A stretch of 64,000 nt of DNA from Nostoc edaphicum CCNP1411 (GTDB lineage: Bacteria; Cyanobacteriota; Cyanobacteriia; Cyanobacteriales; Nostocaceae). Each line of letters starts with the position of its first letter. Position 1 is the stretch's first letter. Location: positions 2,356,001 through 2,420,000 of the forward strand of contig NZ_CP054698.1 of the NCBI RefSeq assembly GCF_014023275.1. Direction: 5' to 3'. The translations under genes were made by a program, and so were the position numbers. Below, piece after piece: positions 55,301 through 64,000 of the stretch. The notes beneath the pieces were generated by a model that saw nothing but the letters and a program-made list of their open reading frames with translations, searched no databases and was not told the origin of the DNA.

Positions 55301-58061
55301 GCAGTTCTTGTTCGACCTGTTTACGATAGCTAATTTCTACTAAAACTGTGCCGACACCAGAGGGGCGATCGTCTTCTCCAGGAATCGGAAAATAAGAAGC
55401 TAAGAAGTGGCGGATAACATTTGGTTGTTGAATTGATGCGCTGCTTAATTCTTGATTGAGAATGGGTTTACCTGTCAATAAAACCTGTTGATAAATTGGT
55501 TCTACTAGGGGGGACATCTGGGGTAAGACTTCATAAATTCTCTGGCCAATATGATCTTGCTGGGGTAGTCCATTAATCTCCGCTAGCAGTTGGTTGATTT
55601 GCACAAACCGCAGTTGATTATCTACGATATTCATGCCAACGGGGGCACTACTAAAAAAGGCATTGAGGCGAGCTTCTCTGAGTGCTAGTTCTTGTTCTAG
55701 GGTTTTGCGCTCAATCAACCCACCCAACTGAGCAGCAACAGCACTGACTAGCAAAAGCAAACGTCGATCTACCAATACTGAACTACGTTTAAAAAATACT
55801 AAAACTGCTAATACTTGCTTTCCAGAGACTATGGGAACACCAAAACCAGCTTTTAATCCTACTTTGGCTGCTTGTCGCGATCGCAAAAAAATTGGTTGTG
55901 TAACTTTAGAAACATCTTCTATCCATTCTGGTTCCTGGCTCTGCCAAACTCTTCCTGGTAGTCCCACTCCCAAAGGAAATTTCACGGCTTGACTTTGGCG
56001 GCAGAATTCTTCTAAGCTGCTCTGCTCACCGTACCAGCCCAGACTGTGTTCTAAAACAGTTCTGTCTTCATTAGGTGTCCACGCTTCACCAAAATCCCAG
56101 CCAATGGTATGACAAATTAAGCGCAATACCACCATTAAGGCGCTGTTGACATTACTACTGCGAGTGATGGCTTGGGTTGTCAACAGTAACAAACGACTTT
56201 CATTTTCTGCCTGCTTGCGTTCAGTAATATCTTTGGCGGTGCCTAGTACGTACCATTGCCCATAAATCTTGATCATTTCCGCACTCAAAAGTGTTGTCCT
56301 GATTTCTCCTGTTGAAGTGCAGACATCAATCTCATAGTTGCGGATGGCTTTTGTTTGTTGCAAGATATGGGTGAGAAAATTATATTCTTCTGGATTCACC
56401 CAAATATTCAATTCTTGATCGGTGCGATTGATCACCTGAGAACGAGAATAACCAAAAAATCGACAAAAGCTGTCGTTAACTTCGACATAGCGTTTATTGA
56501 GAACAGTAATTAAGGCAATTGGATCGGGAGATGACCGAAAAGCTGATGCTAACTTTTCTTCAGAAGCCCGTCGCGCTGCTTCTGCGCGTTGGCGTTCTTT
56601 TGCCTCCAACACCAAGGATGTTAAATTGCCCAGAGAGCGAGCGAAATTTTGATCTTCTAGCGTCCAATGATGAGTAACTCCCACTGCTTCCAGACATAAA
56701 ACTCCCACAGTCTTTCCCTCCAGCCTAATGGGTGTATCGAGTATAGAAGTGATGTTTAATCTTGAGTAAGACGCAGAAAATTCTTTAGTTCTAGAATCTG
56801 TATGAGCATCATCCGCGGCGATTGGTTGGTCTTGCTGCAAAGCTGCAAAATAAGCTGGATAGTCGGCTGCTGATAAGGAAAGTCCTTCACTATGTTGATT
56901 GCGACTGGCCTCAAATAGATCAAAACACTGAATTTTCATGCCTGTTTCGTCATAGAGCCAAATACTGGTTCGCTCCACCCCAATATTCTTGACAGCCGTT
57001 TCAGTGATTTTACACAAAGCTGCTTTTAAGTCACCCTGATAAAGTGTTTGATTTTGCGCCAGTTGTGTTAGCACTAGATTATGATTGCGGAGCTTAATCG
57101 TGCTTTCTTGGAGTAATTTTTCTACTCCTCGACGCTGTGTAATATTACTAGCAGTGCCTGTCATACCTATAACCAGACCTTCTTCATTGTGTAATGCGAT
57201 CGCATTAAACATCAGATAAAGTAAGGTACCATCTTTAGCTACACAGCTAGTTTCATGTTGAAAGATCGGTTTTCCCTGAAGAACGCAGTCAAAGGCTACT
57301 TTATCTTGAGCAACTTGTGTAGGCGAGATGAAATCAGTCAAGGCACGCCCGATCATTTCTTGGGGTTCGTAGCCATAAATCTGCTTCACTGCCGGGTTAA
57401 CAAAGGTAATTAGTCCATCAATATCTACCGACCAAATCATATCCTGGGATGTTTCTACTAGGTGGCGATATTGACTTTCACTCTTCTTCAGGGCAGCTTC
57501 GACTAAAAGGCATTCGCTTTGATAAACTTCTCTGCAAAAGGCTTTGCTAATGTTAGGGGGAATTTCTTTAAAAATATCTTCTATTTGTCTGTTACAAATA
57601 TTTAAATTAGCTACAATCTGTTGACGCTTTTCAATCTCCTGTTGCAGTTGAGCATTTTGCTCTTTTAACTGTTTTTTCAGTCTTTGGATGGTGAGTTGAT
57701 TTTGTACGCGTAATAAAACTTCTGTAGTTTGGAATGGTTGAGTAATATAGTCAATATCGCCTAAATCAAAGATATTTATCTTTTCAGGTAATTCATCTAA
57801 AATACCGAAAAATATTATTGGAATATCTTGAGTTTTATTGTTAGCTTTCAAATGTTGACAAATGTCATAACCATCCATATCTAGCATAAGAACGTTTAGC
57901 AAAAGCAAATCAGGGAGAAAAGCAAGCGCTGTATTAATTGCCAATTGTCTCGAAATGACACTTTGCACCTGATAACTTTGGTGCTGAAGGATGTCTGATA
58001 AAAAATGTAAATTCTCTAAGTTGCTATCAACTAATAAAATTTTGATTTTTTGAGCATCCAT
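52392..58061 (-). CDS. Giant hybrid histidine kinase with many PAS and GAF domains
   Basis: 1889 residues from ATG 58061 (AGGA just upstream; the TTG at 58085 is less likely). Rough order: degenerate receiver 1-125, coiled coil, PAS 195-330, GAF 340-490, PAS 500-615, GAF 620-780, PAS 795-910, PAS 917-1040, PAS 1050-1175, phytochrome-like GAF 1184-1370, HisKA with His in SHELRTPLNAIL (about 1396), HATPase about 1500-1640, receiver 1668-1790 with intact LILMDMRMP and INKPF, and a helical tail that may be a degenerate HPt. In the first receiver the phospho-Asp is Asn56 (LLLLNVLML) and the Lys is Gln108 (YITQPF). No membrane segments. A repeat-derived insert lies inside HATPase. The signal is unknown; no bilin-binding Cys is clear. 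Confidence 0.9.
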   Translation of the reverse strand: MDAQKIKILLVDSNLENLHFLSDILQHQSYQVQSVISRQLAINTALAFLPDLLLLNVLMLDMDGYDICQHLKANNKTQDIPIIFFGILDELPEKINIFDLGDIDYITQPFQTTEVLLRVQNQLTIQRLKKQLKEQNAQLQQEIEKRQQIVANLNICNRQIEDIFKEIPPNISKAFCREVYQSECLLVEAALKKSESQYRHLVETSQDMIWSVDIDGLITFVNPAVKQIYGYEPQEMIGRALTDFISPTQVAQDKVAFDCVLQGKPIFQHETSCVAKDGTLLYLMFNAIALHNEEGLVIGMTGTASNITQRRGVEKLLQESTIKLRNHNLVLTQLAQNQTLYQGDLKAALCKITETAVKNIGVERTSIWLYDETGMKIQCFDLFEASRNQHSEGLSLSAADYPAYFAALQQDQPIAADDAHTDSRTKEFSASYSRLNITSILDTPIRLEGKTVGVLCLEAVGVTHHWTLEDQNFARSLGNLTSLVLEAKERQRAEAARRASEEKLASAFRSSPDPIALITVLNKRYVEVNDSFCRFFGYSRSQVINRTDQELNIWVNPEEYNFLTHILQQTKAIRNYEIDVCTSTGEIRTTLLSAEMIKIYGQWYVLGTAKDITERKQAENESRLLLLTTQAITRSSNVNSALMVVLRLICHTIGWDFGEAWTPNEDRTVLEHSLGWYGEQSSLEEFCRQSQAVKFPLGVGLPGRVWQSQEPEWIEDVSKVTQPIFLRSRQAAKVGLKAGFGVPIVSGKQVLAVLVFFKRSSVLVDRRLLLLVSAVAAQLGGLIERKTLEQELALREARLNAFFSSAPVGMNIVDNQLRFVQINQLLAEINGLPQQDHIGQRIYEVLPQMSPLVEPIYQQVLLTGKPILNQELSSASIQQPNVIRHFLASYFPIPGEDDRPSGVGTVLVEISYRKQVEQELRLANERLQYLLTSSPVVIYSSKTSEDCSTTFISENVKEMVGYEARVFIENSSFWLHHVHPQDIKLISEKFKELIEQEYISYEYRWLHADGTYHWFYEKMRLIYDEANYPIECVGYWADINDRKLAELALQSGQQRYQLLAEASPACIFHADVDGNALYFNQRWSEITGCSLEESLGTGWANAVHPDDREQFLLLWNQARTAQKMYKYEHRFLRADSAVVWVICQALPEFGEDGKIKGYIGTITDITERKLAEEALRESAERERAIAQVIQRMRQTLDLETIFAATTEELRQVLNCDRVVVYRFNPQWSGEFVSESVGNGWISLIEEHNNHPHLTEGVLQDGHCLAKILDSADNQLEDPYLQATQGASFRCVPDIYNAEFHPAYIKLLERFQAKAYIIVPILYGTQLWGLLASYQNSDSRQWKSEEINIVVQIGNQLGVALQQAQLLAQTQRQSQALQEAVIIADAANRAKSEFLANMSHELRTPLNAILGFTQVMSHDRNLSTENQQNLTIINRAGEHLLNLINDILEMSKIEAGRITLNLNSFDLIRLLENLKEMLRFRATSKGLELAFEYTSHLPQYIQADESKLRQILLNLLGNAIKFTDTGKVMLYVGMGQEKWGAESSEQGENSSPLHPSPCPSTSCPQSLIFEVEDTGRGIAPEEIDLLFEAFGQTETGRKSQQGTGLGLAISRKYVQLMGGDVSVTSTVGEGSKFTFDIQIGLAEASEIQIKKTRRQVISLASAQSEYRILVVDDSTDSRLVLMKILTSIGFAVQEATNGQEAIALWQTWQPQLILMDMRMPIMDGYEATRIIKAREETSIENCKTIIIALTANAFEEQREVMIKAGCDDYINKPFREEKLLEKLSEYLGVQYIYQEESYQIVDATQQEIESMLTYTDLVTLFAEMSPEWVKEVYTAAAQCSDDLILELIEQIPSENAVLQTFIKNLAHDFQFERIMELTSISGVLSSQEEL
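53362..53465. repeat. Quasi-palindromic element inside the kinase ATPase domain (in frame)
   Basis: On the coding strand: purine arm (GGGGAGCAGAGAGCAGCGAACAGGGGG), apex AAAATTCC, pyrimidine arm (CTGCACCCTTCCCCCTGCCCC). It encodes EQGENSSPLHPSPCPSTS between the N box (LLGNAIKFT) and G1 box (DTGRGI). It is the near twin of 34513-34612. Confidence 0.88.
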
Positions 58062-58931
58062 ATCAGTTCCTAAGTTAATTTTCAATCAAGACTAATTTGT
58101 TGAATCAAACTGAACATAAAATCAGAAAGCAAAACTCTGTTACCAGATTGTAAATAAAATCATCGTTGCTTACCACCATACTTCAGCCCAAGGTGTATGG
58201 AAAAGTTGCAGATTAAGTAGAAGAAGTGGTTAATACTGCCAAATCTCTGCGGTGGAAAAATCGGAATAGAAAGATACACGATATAAGGGAACTCCAAGAA
58301 ATAAATTATCCAATATTGTGGGGTGGGCGTCTCGCCCGCCCGTAGCCAAAGGTGGGTAAGCCTTAACGAGGCTTATAGGGGCCATACCTTGCAGGTGACG
58401 CTCCTTCTCTGCGAGACGCTGCGCGAACGTCGCTACCGCTGCGCTAACGCTAAAAGCGTTCTCTCTCGCACGAGTAGCCGTTTCTCTACAAGACAGCGTG
58501 TCTCTACTACCTATAGTTTTGCGTAAATCCTGGCTACGTGCAGCGTCACCGTCAAGAGAAAAATCAGCGGCTCTAGCCCTTAGAATAGCCTGGAGCCTTT
58601 GAATACAAGTGAATTTAATTAACTTTACATTACGTAATTATAGTTTAATTTCTTATTGCCTACTTACCTTGATATCAACTATTCTCAAACTTTTCACCCT
58701 TCTTTTGTTTGATACGGTAAATCCAACCTATGTCTGTACGGTTTACCCGACTGTTTTTAGATTTTGATTTTATTAAATTACTTACTAGAGAGAAGAAACA
58801 AAGCAAATAAAGCTCCTCTCTAAACAAAATAGAGGTTCGATGATTGCTTAAATATCTAAAACCTCTAAATACCTCTAAAACTTTGTTTGATTACCCAAAA
58901 TTGAATTAGAAAGTTAAGGAGAGATTCAGAT
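58062..58931. other. Divergent intergenic region with GC-rich repeats, upstream of hsp20
   Basis: No supported gene. Bases 58320-58560 are a run of dispersed repeat sequence (GGGTGGGCGTCTCGCCCGCCC; TGCGAGACGCTGCGCGAACG) that produces meaningless open frames. At about 58704-58750 two similar arms (CGGTAAATCC and GGTTTACCCG) form a weak dyad about 190 bases before the hsp20 start, a possible heat-shock control site. No CIRCE element is seen. Confidence 0.5.
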
Positions 58932-59477
58932 ATGGCACTCATTCGTTGGGAACCATTCCGTGAAATGGAGATTCTGCGTCGTCAAATGGATCAACTTTTC
59001 TCTGAGCTTACAGCAGCCGAGCGTGGCAACTCAGATATTTCTTCTCCATCACCTAGAACAGCATGGGTTCCTGCTGTTGAATTATACGACAATGGTTCAG
59101 AGTGGCTATTAAGAGTTGAGATTCCAGGCGTAGAAGCTAAAGACTTGGATATTCAAGTCACTCAAGATGCAGTTTCAATTACAGGTGAACATCGTTACGA
59201 AAAACATTCCCAATCTAATGCTAAAGTTCATTCTGAATTCCGGTATGGCAACTTCACCAGAGTAATTGCTCTACCAAGCAAAGTTCAGAATCAACAAGTT
59301 AAGGCAGACTTGAAAGATGGGATTTTAATTTTGACTTTACCCAAGCTTGAGCAAGAGCAAAGCAAGGTATTCAAAGTGAATTTAGGACAATCTCAAAGTG
59401 CTACAGCTTCTATAGAAGCCGGCAACGGTAACACACAACCCAACATTACATCACAGCAAAGTGTTCAAACTGCTTGA
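58932..59477 (+). CDS. hspA: Small heat-shock protein (Hsp20/alpha-crystallin)
   Basis: ATP-independent chaperone that holds unfolding proteins and also binds thylakoid membranes in cyanobacteria. 181 residues. The N-terminal arm ALIRWEPFREMEILRRQMDQLFSEL is typical. The alpha-crystallin domain (about 45-145) has WLLRVEIPGVEAKDLDIQV, VSITGEHRYEKHSQS, FRYGNFTRVIALPSKV and DGILILTLPK. The C-terminal extension is longer than usual and Gln/Ser/Thr-rich; the family's I-x-I/V anchor is not obvious, with KVFKVN nearest. AAGGAGAG precedes the ATG. Monocistronic, with a terminator after it. Confidence 0.93.
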   Translation: MALIRWEPFREMEILRRQMDQLFSELTAAERGNSDISSPSPRTAWVPAVELYDNGSEWLLRVEIPGVEAKDLDIQVTQDAVSITGEHRYEKHSQSNAKVHSEFRYGNFTRVIALPSKVQNQQVKADLKDGILILTLPKLEQEQSKVFKVNLGQSQSATASIEAGNGNTQPNITSQQSVQTA

Positions 59478-59539
59478 GAAGATGTTCTATTTTCTCATTC
59501 AATGGTTTCTATATCTCTGCAATAGGTAAATTTAGATAT

Positions 59540-59574
59540 AAACCCCAGCTAAACTCATCTGCTGGGGTTTTTAT
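59540..59574 (+). terminator. Rho-independent terminator of hsp20
   Basis: AAACCCCAGC, 11-base loop, GCTGGGGTTT, then TTATC. It begins 63 bases after the hsp20 stop. Confidence 0.9.
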
Positions 59575-59581
59575 CGAACAG

Positions 59582-59806
59582 AATTCAGGAGTCAGGAGTC
59601 AGAATTCAGAATGAATTCTGTACGACTGGTGGATGAATAATCGGCGTTTTTGCACCCCCACTAAATTGAAAATTTAGTGGTCTTCAGTCAGTCGCGGGTC
59701 TGAATCCCCGACTGATAGCGCAGCGTAAAGCCTGCGGCATGGCTTCGCTTAGAGCGAGTCCGCGAGCGTCTTGATTCTGACTCCTGAATTCTGACTTCTG
59801 AATTCT
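59582..59806. repeat. Palindromic repeat block with GAATTC-type ends
   Basis: The left side has GAATTCAGGAGTCAGGAGTC and the right side the complementary GACTCCTGAATTCTGAC and TCTGAATTC. Between them are the stems CCACTAAATTGAAAATTTAGTGG and AGTCGCGGGTCTGAATCCCCGACT and a CGCGAGCG-type repeat. The layout is that of an inverted-repeat element about 225 bp long. The 'GGTCTGAATCCCC' piece is part of a hairpin, not a tRNA arm. Confidence 0.7.
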
Positions 59807-59858
59807 TCTTCAATGCTTTTTTACTCAGTACTGTTTCGGTAAATTCAGGGAGAGGGTG

Positions 59859-60218
59859 CTATTCCTCTTGTACATCAACCCAGATGCTACCTTCTTCCAC
59901 ACGAATTGGAAACACTGGTAGTGCCTTTGGTTGTGAAACCAACGACAGTACCTTACCTACACCAGGTGGCCAGGAACACCAGTCTTTTACCTCACCAGTC
60001 CGCAGGTCAAAAGCACTGCGATGGAAAGAACAAACAATTGCCCCACTTTCATTGATTTTGCCACTTTTCAGAGGCAATTTTAAGTGAGGACAGGTGTTAT
60101 CTACAGCATAAAGCTGATTTTCGTGATTCAAAAGCAGAATTTTCCGGTTCCCAACTTTCACCACTTCTCGCGCACCTGGGGAAAGTGCTGCGACTGCAAG
60201 AACTTTAGTCCAACTCAT
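59859..60218 (-). CDS. Rieske-type [2Fe-2S] protein
   Basis: 119 residues from ATG 60218, which has GAGAGGAG close upstream; a longer frame to 60311 has no such site. Both cluster-binding boxes are present: CPHLKLPL (Cys43, His45) and CSFHRSAFDL (Cys63, His66). A plain soluble Rieske ferredoxin of the type that feeds electrons to oxygenases or works as a small redox carrier; no signal or membrane anchor, so it is not the b6f Rieske protein. No oxygenase gene is adjacent. Confidence 0.88.
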   Translation of the reverse strand: MSWTKVLAVAALSPGAREVVKVGNRKILLLNHENQLYAVDNTCPHLKLPLKSGKINESGAIVCSFHRSAFDLRTGEVKDWCSWPPGVGKVLSLVSQPKALPVFPIRVEEGSIWVDVQEE

Positions 60219-60497
60219 TAGGTTCTCCTCTCCTAATATATCTGCTTTCAGTTTCCCGCAATAGTGACCAGTGCGATCGCCTTTTAGTACCGGAGAGTCG
60301 AGAAGGATCAAGTCAGTAGATCACAAACTTTTCCCAAAAAAGCGATTACTGACGAGATATCAAAACTATAAAATCTTACATTAAATTCTATTTTGACACT
60401 GAACAAACTAATTTTTGGGTAAACTAAGGAAAGCACTTACTATCTCGTCATCATAGGGCTTGTAGCTTATCACAGACAATTTTGAGGGATATAAAAA

Positions 60498-62336
60498 ATG
60501 ATTAAGACAAGTTACGAATTTGACCAGTCTATCCTCCCCACAGGATCTTCATTAAAGACTAATATCCTGCTACGTTTTCGTGCTGATATAGCTGAATCTC
60601 CCCGACGTAACCTTAACCTTTCTCTTGTAATTGACCGTTCCGGCTCGATGGCCGGCGCTCCCTTGCATCACGCGCTCAAAGCCGCTGAGTCTGTGGTCGA
60701 TCAACTTGAGCCAGATGACATTCTCTCAGTGGTTGTTTACGACGATGAAGTGAACAGTGTTGTACCACCCCAAGCTGTGACTGACAAGGCCGCACTGAAA
60801 AATTCTATCCGCAAGGTGAGAGCAGGTGGTATTACCAATTTATCAGGGGGATGGCTCAAAGGCTGTGAACACGTAAAGACACGACTTGATCCGCAAAAAA
60901 TCAACCGTGTTCTCCTGCTTACCGATGGTCACGCCAATATGGGCATTCAAGACCCGAAGGTACTGACAGCGACATCGGGGCAAAAAGCTGAGGAAGGCAT
61001 TACTACAACTACGTTAGGTTTTGCTCAGGGTTTTAATGAAGACCTGCTGATTGGGATGGCAAGAGCCGCCACGGGCAACTTCTACTTCATTCAAAGCATC
61101 GATGAAGCAACTGAAGTGTTTAGTATTGAGCTAGACAGTCTCAGAGCAGTAGTGGGACAGAATCTCAAGGTGACGCTGGAATTAGCTGATGGTGTCAGCC
61201 TTGTTGATACCTTAAGTCTTGCTAAAGTTACCCAGAATGACGCTGGTCAAGCTGTTCTCACCTTGGGAGAGCTTTACGAGGGTGAAGACAAACTTCTCGG
61301 CTTGAGTTTGGAGATATCAAGCGCTCAAATTGGTAATTTACCAGTAATGAAGTTGCATTACAGCGCCGATGTTGTGCAGAATAACCTGATTCAAAGCGTA
61401 TCAGGTACAGCCGATATCGTCGCCAAAGTTGGCACCATTGAGGAAGCAGCTTTTGCTTCTACAAGCCATATCATTCTTGAACTGAGTCGCCTCAACATCG
61501 CTAAGGCCAAAGAGACAGGACTCAATCTAGCTGAACATGGCAGACATGAGGAAGCTGAACAAATCCTGCGTGCGCTGGTGAAAGATTTGCGGGATAAAGG
61601 GTTAAATGAGAATTTTGAAATTGCTGAAGAGATCGATCAGCTTGAGTATTTTGCAGGTCGCATCGCCCAAAAAGCTCTAGGCAATGCCGGACGGAAAGAG
61701 ATGCGCGATCAGACTTACCAGACGATGACGCGCAATCGCAGCGATTTGGCGGGTCGCGGTGTCACTGCTGGCGATGAAGTGTACGCAATGCCGATTGTGA
61801 ATGAAGTCGGTTCAGGTGTTGAATTGTACTGCGTTCGTGAAGGCGGTAAACTGCGGGTCAAGGTCATGTCCGAAGGCTACGATTCAACCAAAAACGTCCA
61901 ATTTCCCCGCGCCATTCGTGCCGAGGGGGCACGCTATGTTGTTGAGGGATTGGAACTCTCAACTGATGCCACTTTCTACCGTGTACGTGGTAATATCACC
62001 CGTTTTGCTCAACCAGGTGAAGCAGATATTTTCGTTGCTCCTAGGCGATCGCATCCAACTAACACAGGCAAAGCTTCCAAAGGCCCAGCCAGTGCCGCCG
62101 ATCTTCCCACAACTGACACTGTAGGGGACAGCATTTTAGTTCAGTGTGTTAAAGATGGCAGTAAGCTACGTGCTAGGGTAGTTTCCGACGGATATGAACC
62201 GGATTGGAACATGCGTTTTCCGCGATCGGTTCGCGAGGAAGGTATGCTTTACGTCGTTGATGAAGTCAAAACCGCACCCGATGGCAAGTCTTATATTGCC
62301 TGTGGTGAAATTAAGCGATTTGTCCAACCCACTTGA
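60498..62336 (+). CDS. von Willebrand factor A domain protein with duplicated C-terminal module
   Basis: 612 residues, no signal peptide. The VWA domain (about 40-215) has a complete MIDAS metal site: DRSGS (Asp46, Ser48, Ser50), a Thr in GGITNLSGG and Asp in LLTDGHANMG. A beta-sandwich-like middle and a helical segment (IILELSRLNIAKAKETGLNLAEHGRHEEAEQIL) follow. The end holds two related modules of about 65 residues: VELYCVREGGKLRVKVMSEGYDSTKNVQFPRAIR..., and ILVQCVKDGSKLRARVVSDGYEPDWNMRFPRSVR.... Both end in a TRF/KRF strand. The role is unknown; VWA proteins usually bind partners through the metal site. Confidence 0.87.
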   Translation: MIKTSYEFDQSILPTGSSLKTNILLRFRADIAESPRRNLNLSLVIDRSGSMAGAPLHHALKAAESVVDQLEPDDILSVVVYDDEVNSVVPPQAVTDKAALKNSIRKVRAGGITNLSGGWLKGCEHVKTRLDPQKINRVLLLTDGHANMGIQDPKVLTATSGQKAEEGITTTTLGFAQGFNEDLLIGMARAATGNFYFIQSIDEATEVFSIELDSLRAVVGQNLKVTLELADGVSLVDTLSLAKVTQNDAGQAVLTLGELYEGEDKLLGLSLEISSAQIGNLPVMKLHYSADVVQNNLIQSVSGTADIVAKVGTIEEAAFASTSHIILELSRLNIAKAKETGLNLAEHGRHEEAEQILRALVKDLRDKGLNENFEIAEEIDQLEYFAGRIAQKALGNAGRKEMRDQTYQTMTRNRSDLAGRGVTAGDEVYAMPIVNEVGSGVELYCVREGGKLRVKVMSEGYDSTKNVQFPRAIRAEGARYVVEGLELSTDATFYRVRGNITRFAQPGEADIFVAPRRSHPTNTGKASKGPASAADLPTTDTVGDSILVQCVKDGSKLRARVVSDGYEPDWNMRFPRSVREEGMLYVVDEVKTAPDGKSYIACGEIKRFVQPT

Positions 62337-63711
<1,375 letters not shown>

Positions 63712-64000
63712 TTAGGAATTGGGAATTGGGCATGGGGCATTGGGCATGGGGCATTAGTAATTAAGTTTCTTCCCCAATCTCTAATCCCCAGTACCCAGTA
63801 CCCAATTTGGGATTTGGGTCAAATGGTAAATACTCTGAAAATAAAACGCAATCTAGTATTTTTATTTAGCAAACCAGTGATATGAAGCACGTGTAAATTT
63901 GGATGTTTTGTGCGATGACGCAAAGATTTAAACTGGGAAACCCCAATAAAATCTGAAGTCTCTGAATTACGAATTACGAATTGGTACAAAGCATCCAAAT
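63712..64000. other. Region after gap, short repeats only
   Basis: GGGCATT/GGGCATGGGGCATT units at 63722-63752, CAGTACCCAGTACCC at about 63789, and ACGAATTACGAATT units near 63968-63980. No gene and no strong terminator are evident before the window edge. Confidence 0.6.

Noticed and set aside
58323..58526. 67-residue open frame
   Set aside because: It is made of dispersed GACGCTGCGCGAACG-type repeats with no gene features.
59695..59722. tRNA T-arm-like GGTCTGAATCCCC
   Set aside because: It is one half of a hairpin in a repeat block; no acceptor, D or anticodon arms can be drawn around it.

Overview
The window comes from a filamentous, Nostoc-like cyanobacterium. This rests on cytochrome c6, cruP, an NDH-1/CO2-hydration gene set, a group 2 sigma factor, S-layer-type porins and Uma2 genes. 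It also rests on many GCGATCGC (HIP1) palindromes, heptanucleotide tandem repeats (AGTGCTG, CCCAATG, AATTCGT types) and a dense load of small palindromic repeats. I see no tRNA, rRNA, CRISPR array or intact transposase gene.

Layout. 1-2556: priA, running off the left edge and split over three reading frames by two G/C-rich repeat tracts. 3.6-9.8 kb: sigma factor, GNAT acetyltransferase, petJ with a strong terminator, a TPR protein, a Uma2 nuclease, a TPR-gene fragment carrying a MITE, and a two-gene unit of unrecognised coiled-coil/helical proteins. 10.0-16.6 kb: five codirectional genes (GT-B enzyme, two GT4 glycosyltransferases, ABC exporter, phosphotransferase) that look like a glycoconjugate synthesis and export cluster. 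16.9-27.5 kb: porin, glgX, TonB-dependent receptor, small secreted proteins, and a DhaM-type EIIA-HPr-EI fusion. 27.5-33.5 kb: fragment of a KNH-like domain gene, a 973-residue RTX protein with a 351-codon internal duplication, and an APC permease. 33.8-37.3 kb: response regulator / histidine kinase / response regulator operon. 37.5-40.5 kb: cruP followed by two paralogous membrane proteins. 40.9-45.8 kb: repeat-rich zone with a pentapeptide-repeat protein containing an extreme Ala/Phe/Gly stretch, a 21-bp tandem array, a Uma2 gene, six 151-bp hairpin-rich units inside a 35-bp inverted repeat, a truncated VapC next to an intact antitoxin, and two damaged copies of a small membrane-protein gene. 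46.1-52.1 kb: ndhF, a Tat-exported beta-carbonic anhydrase, ndhD and a CO2-hydration (Cup) protein, read as a CO2-uptake NDH-1 locus. 52.4-58.1 kb: a 1889-residue hybrid histidine kinase. 58.9-63.7 kb: Hsp20, a Rieske protein, a VWA protein and GAPDH.

The most notable signal is the interplay between repeats and genes. At least three MITE-like families show terminal inverted repeats, two of them with 8-bp and one with 10-bp target duplications, and one family inserts near the apex of C/G hairpins. A separate quasi-palindromic element (purine arm, AATT-like apex, pyrimidine arm) lies inside coding sequences. It adds a near-identical peptide in frame to two unrelated signalling proteins, apparently splits a regulator from its kinase, and accompanies both frame breaks in priA.
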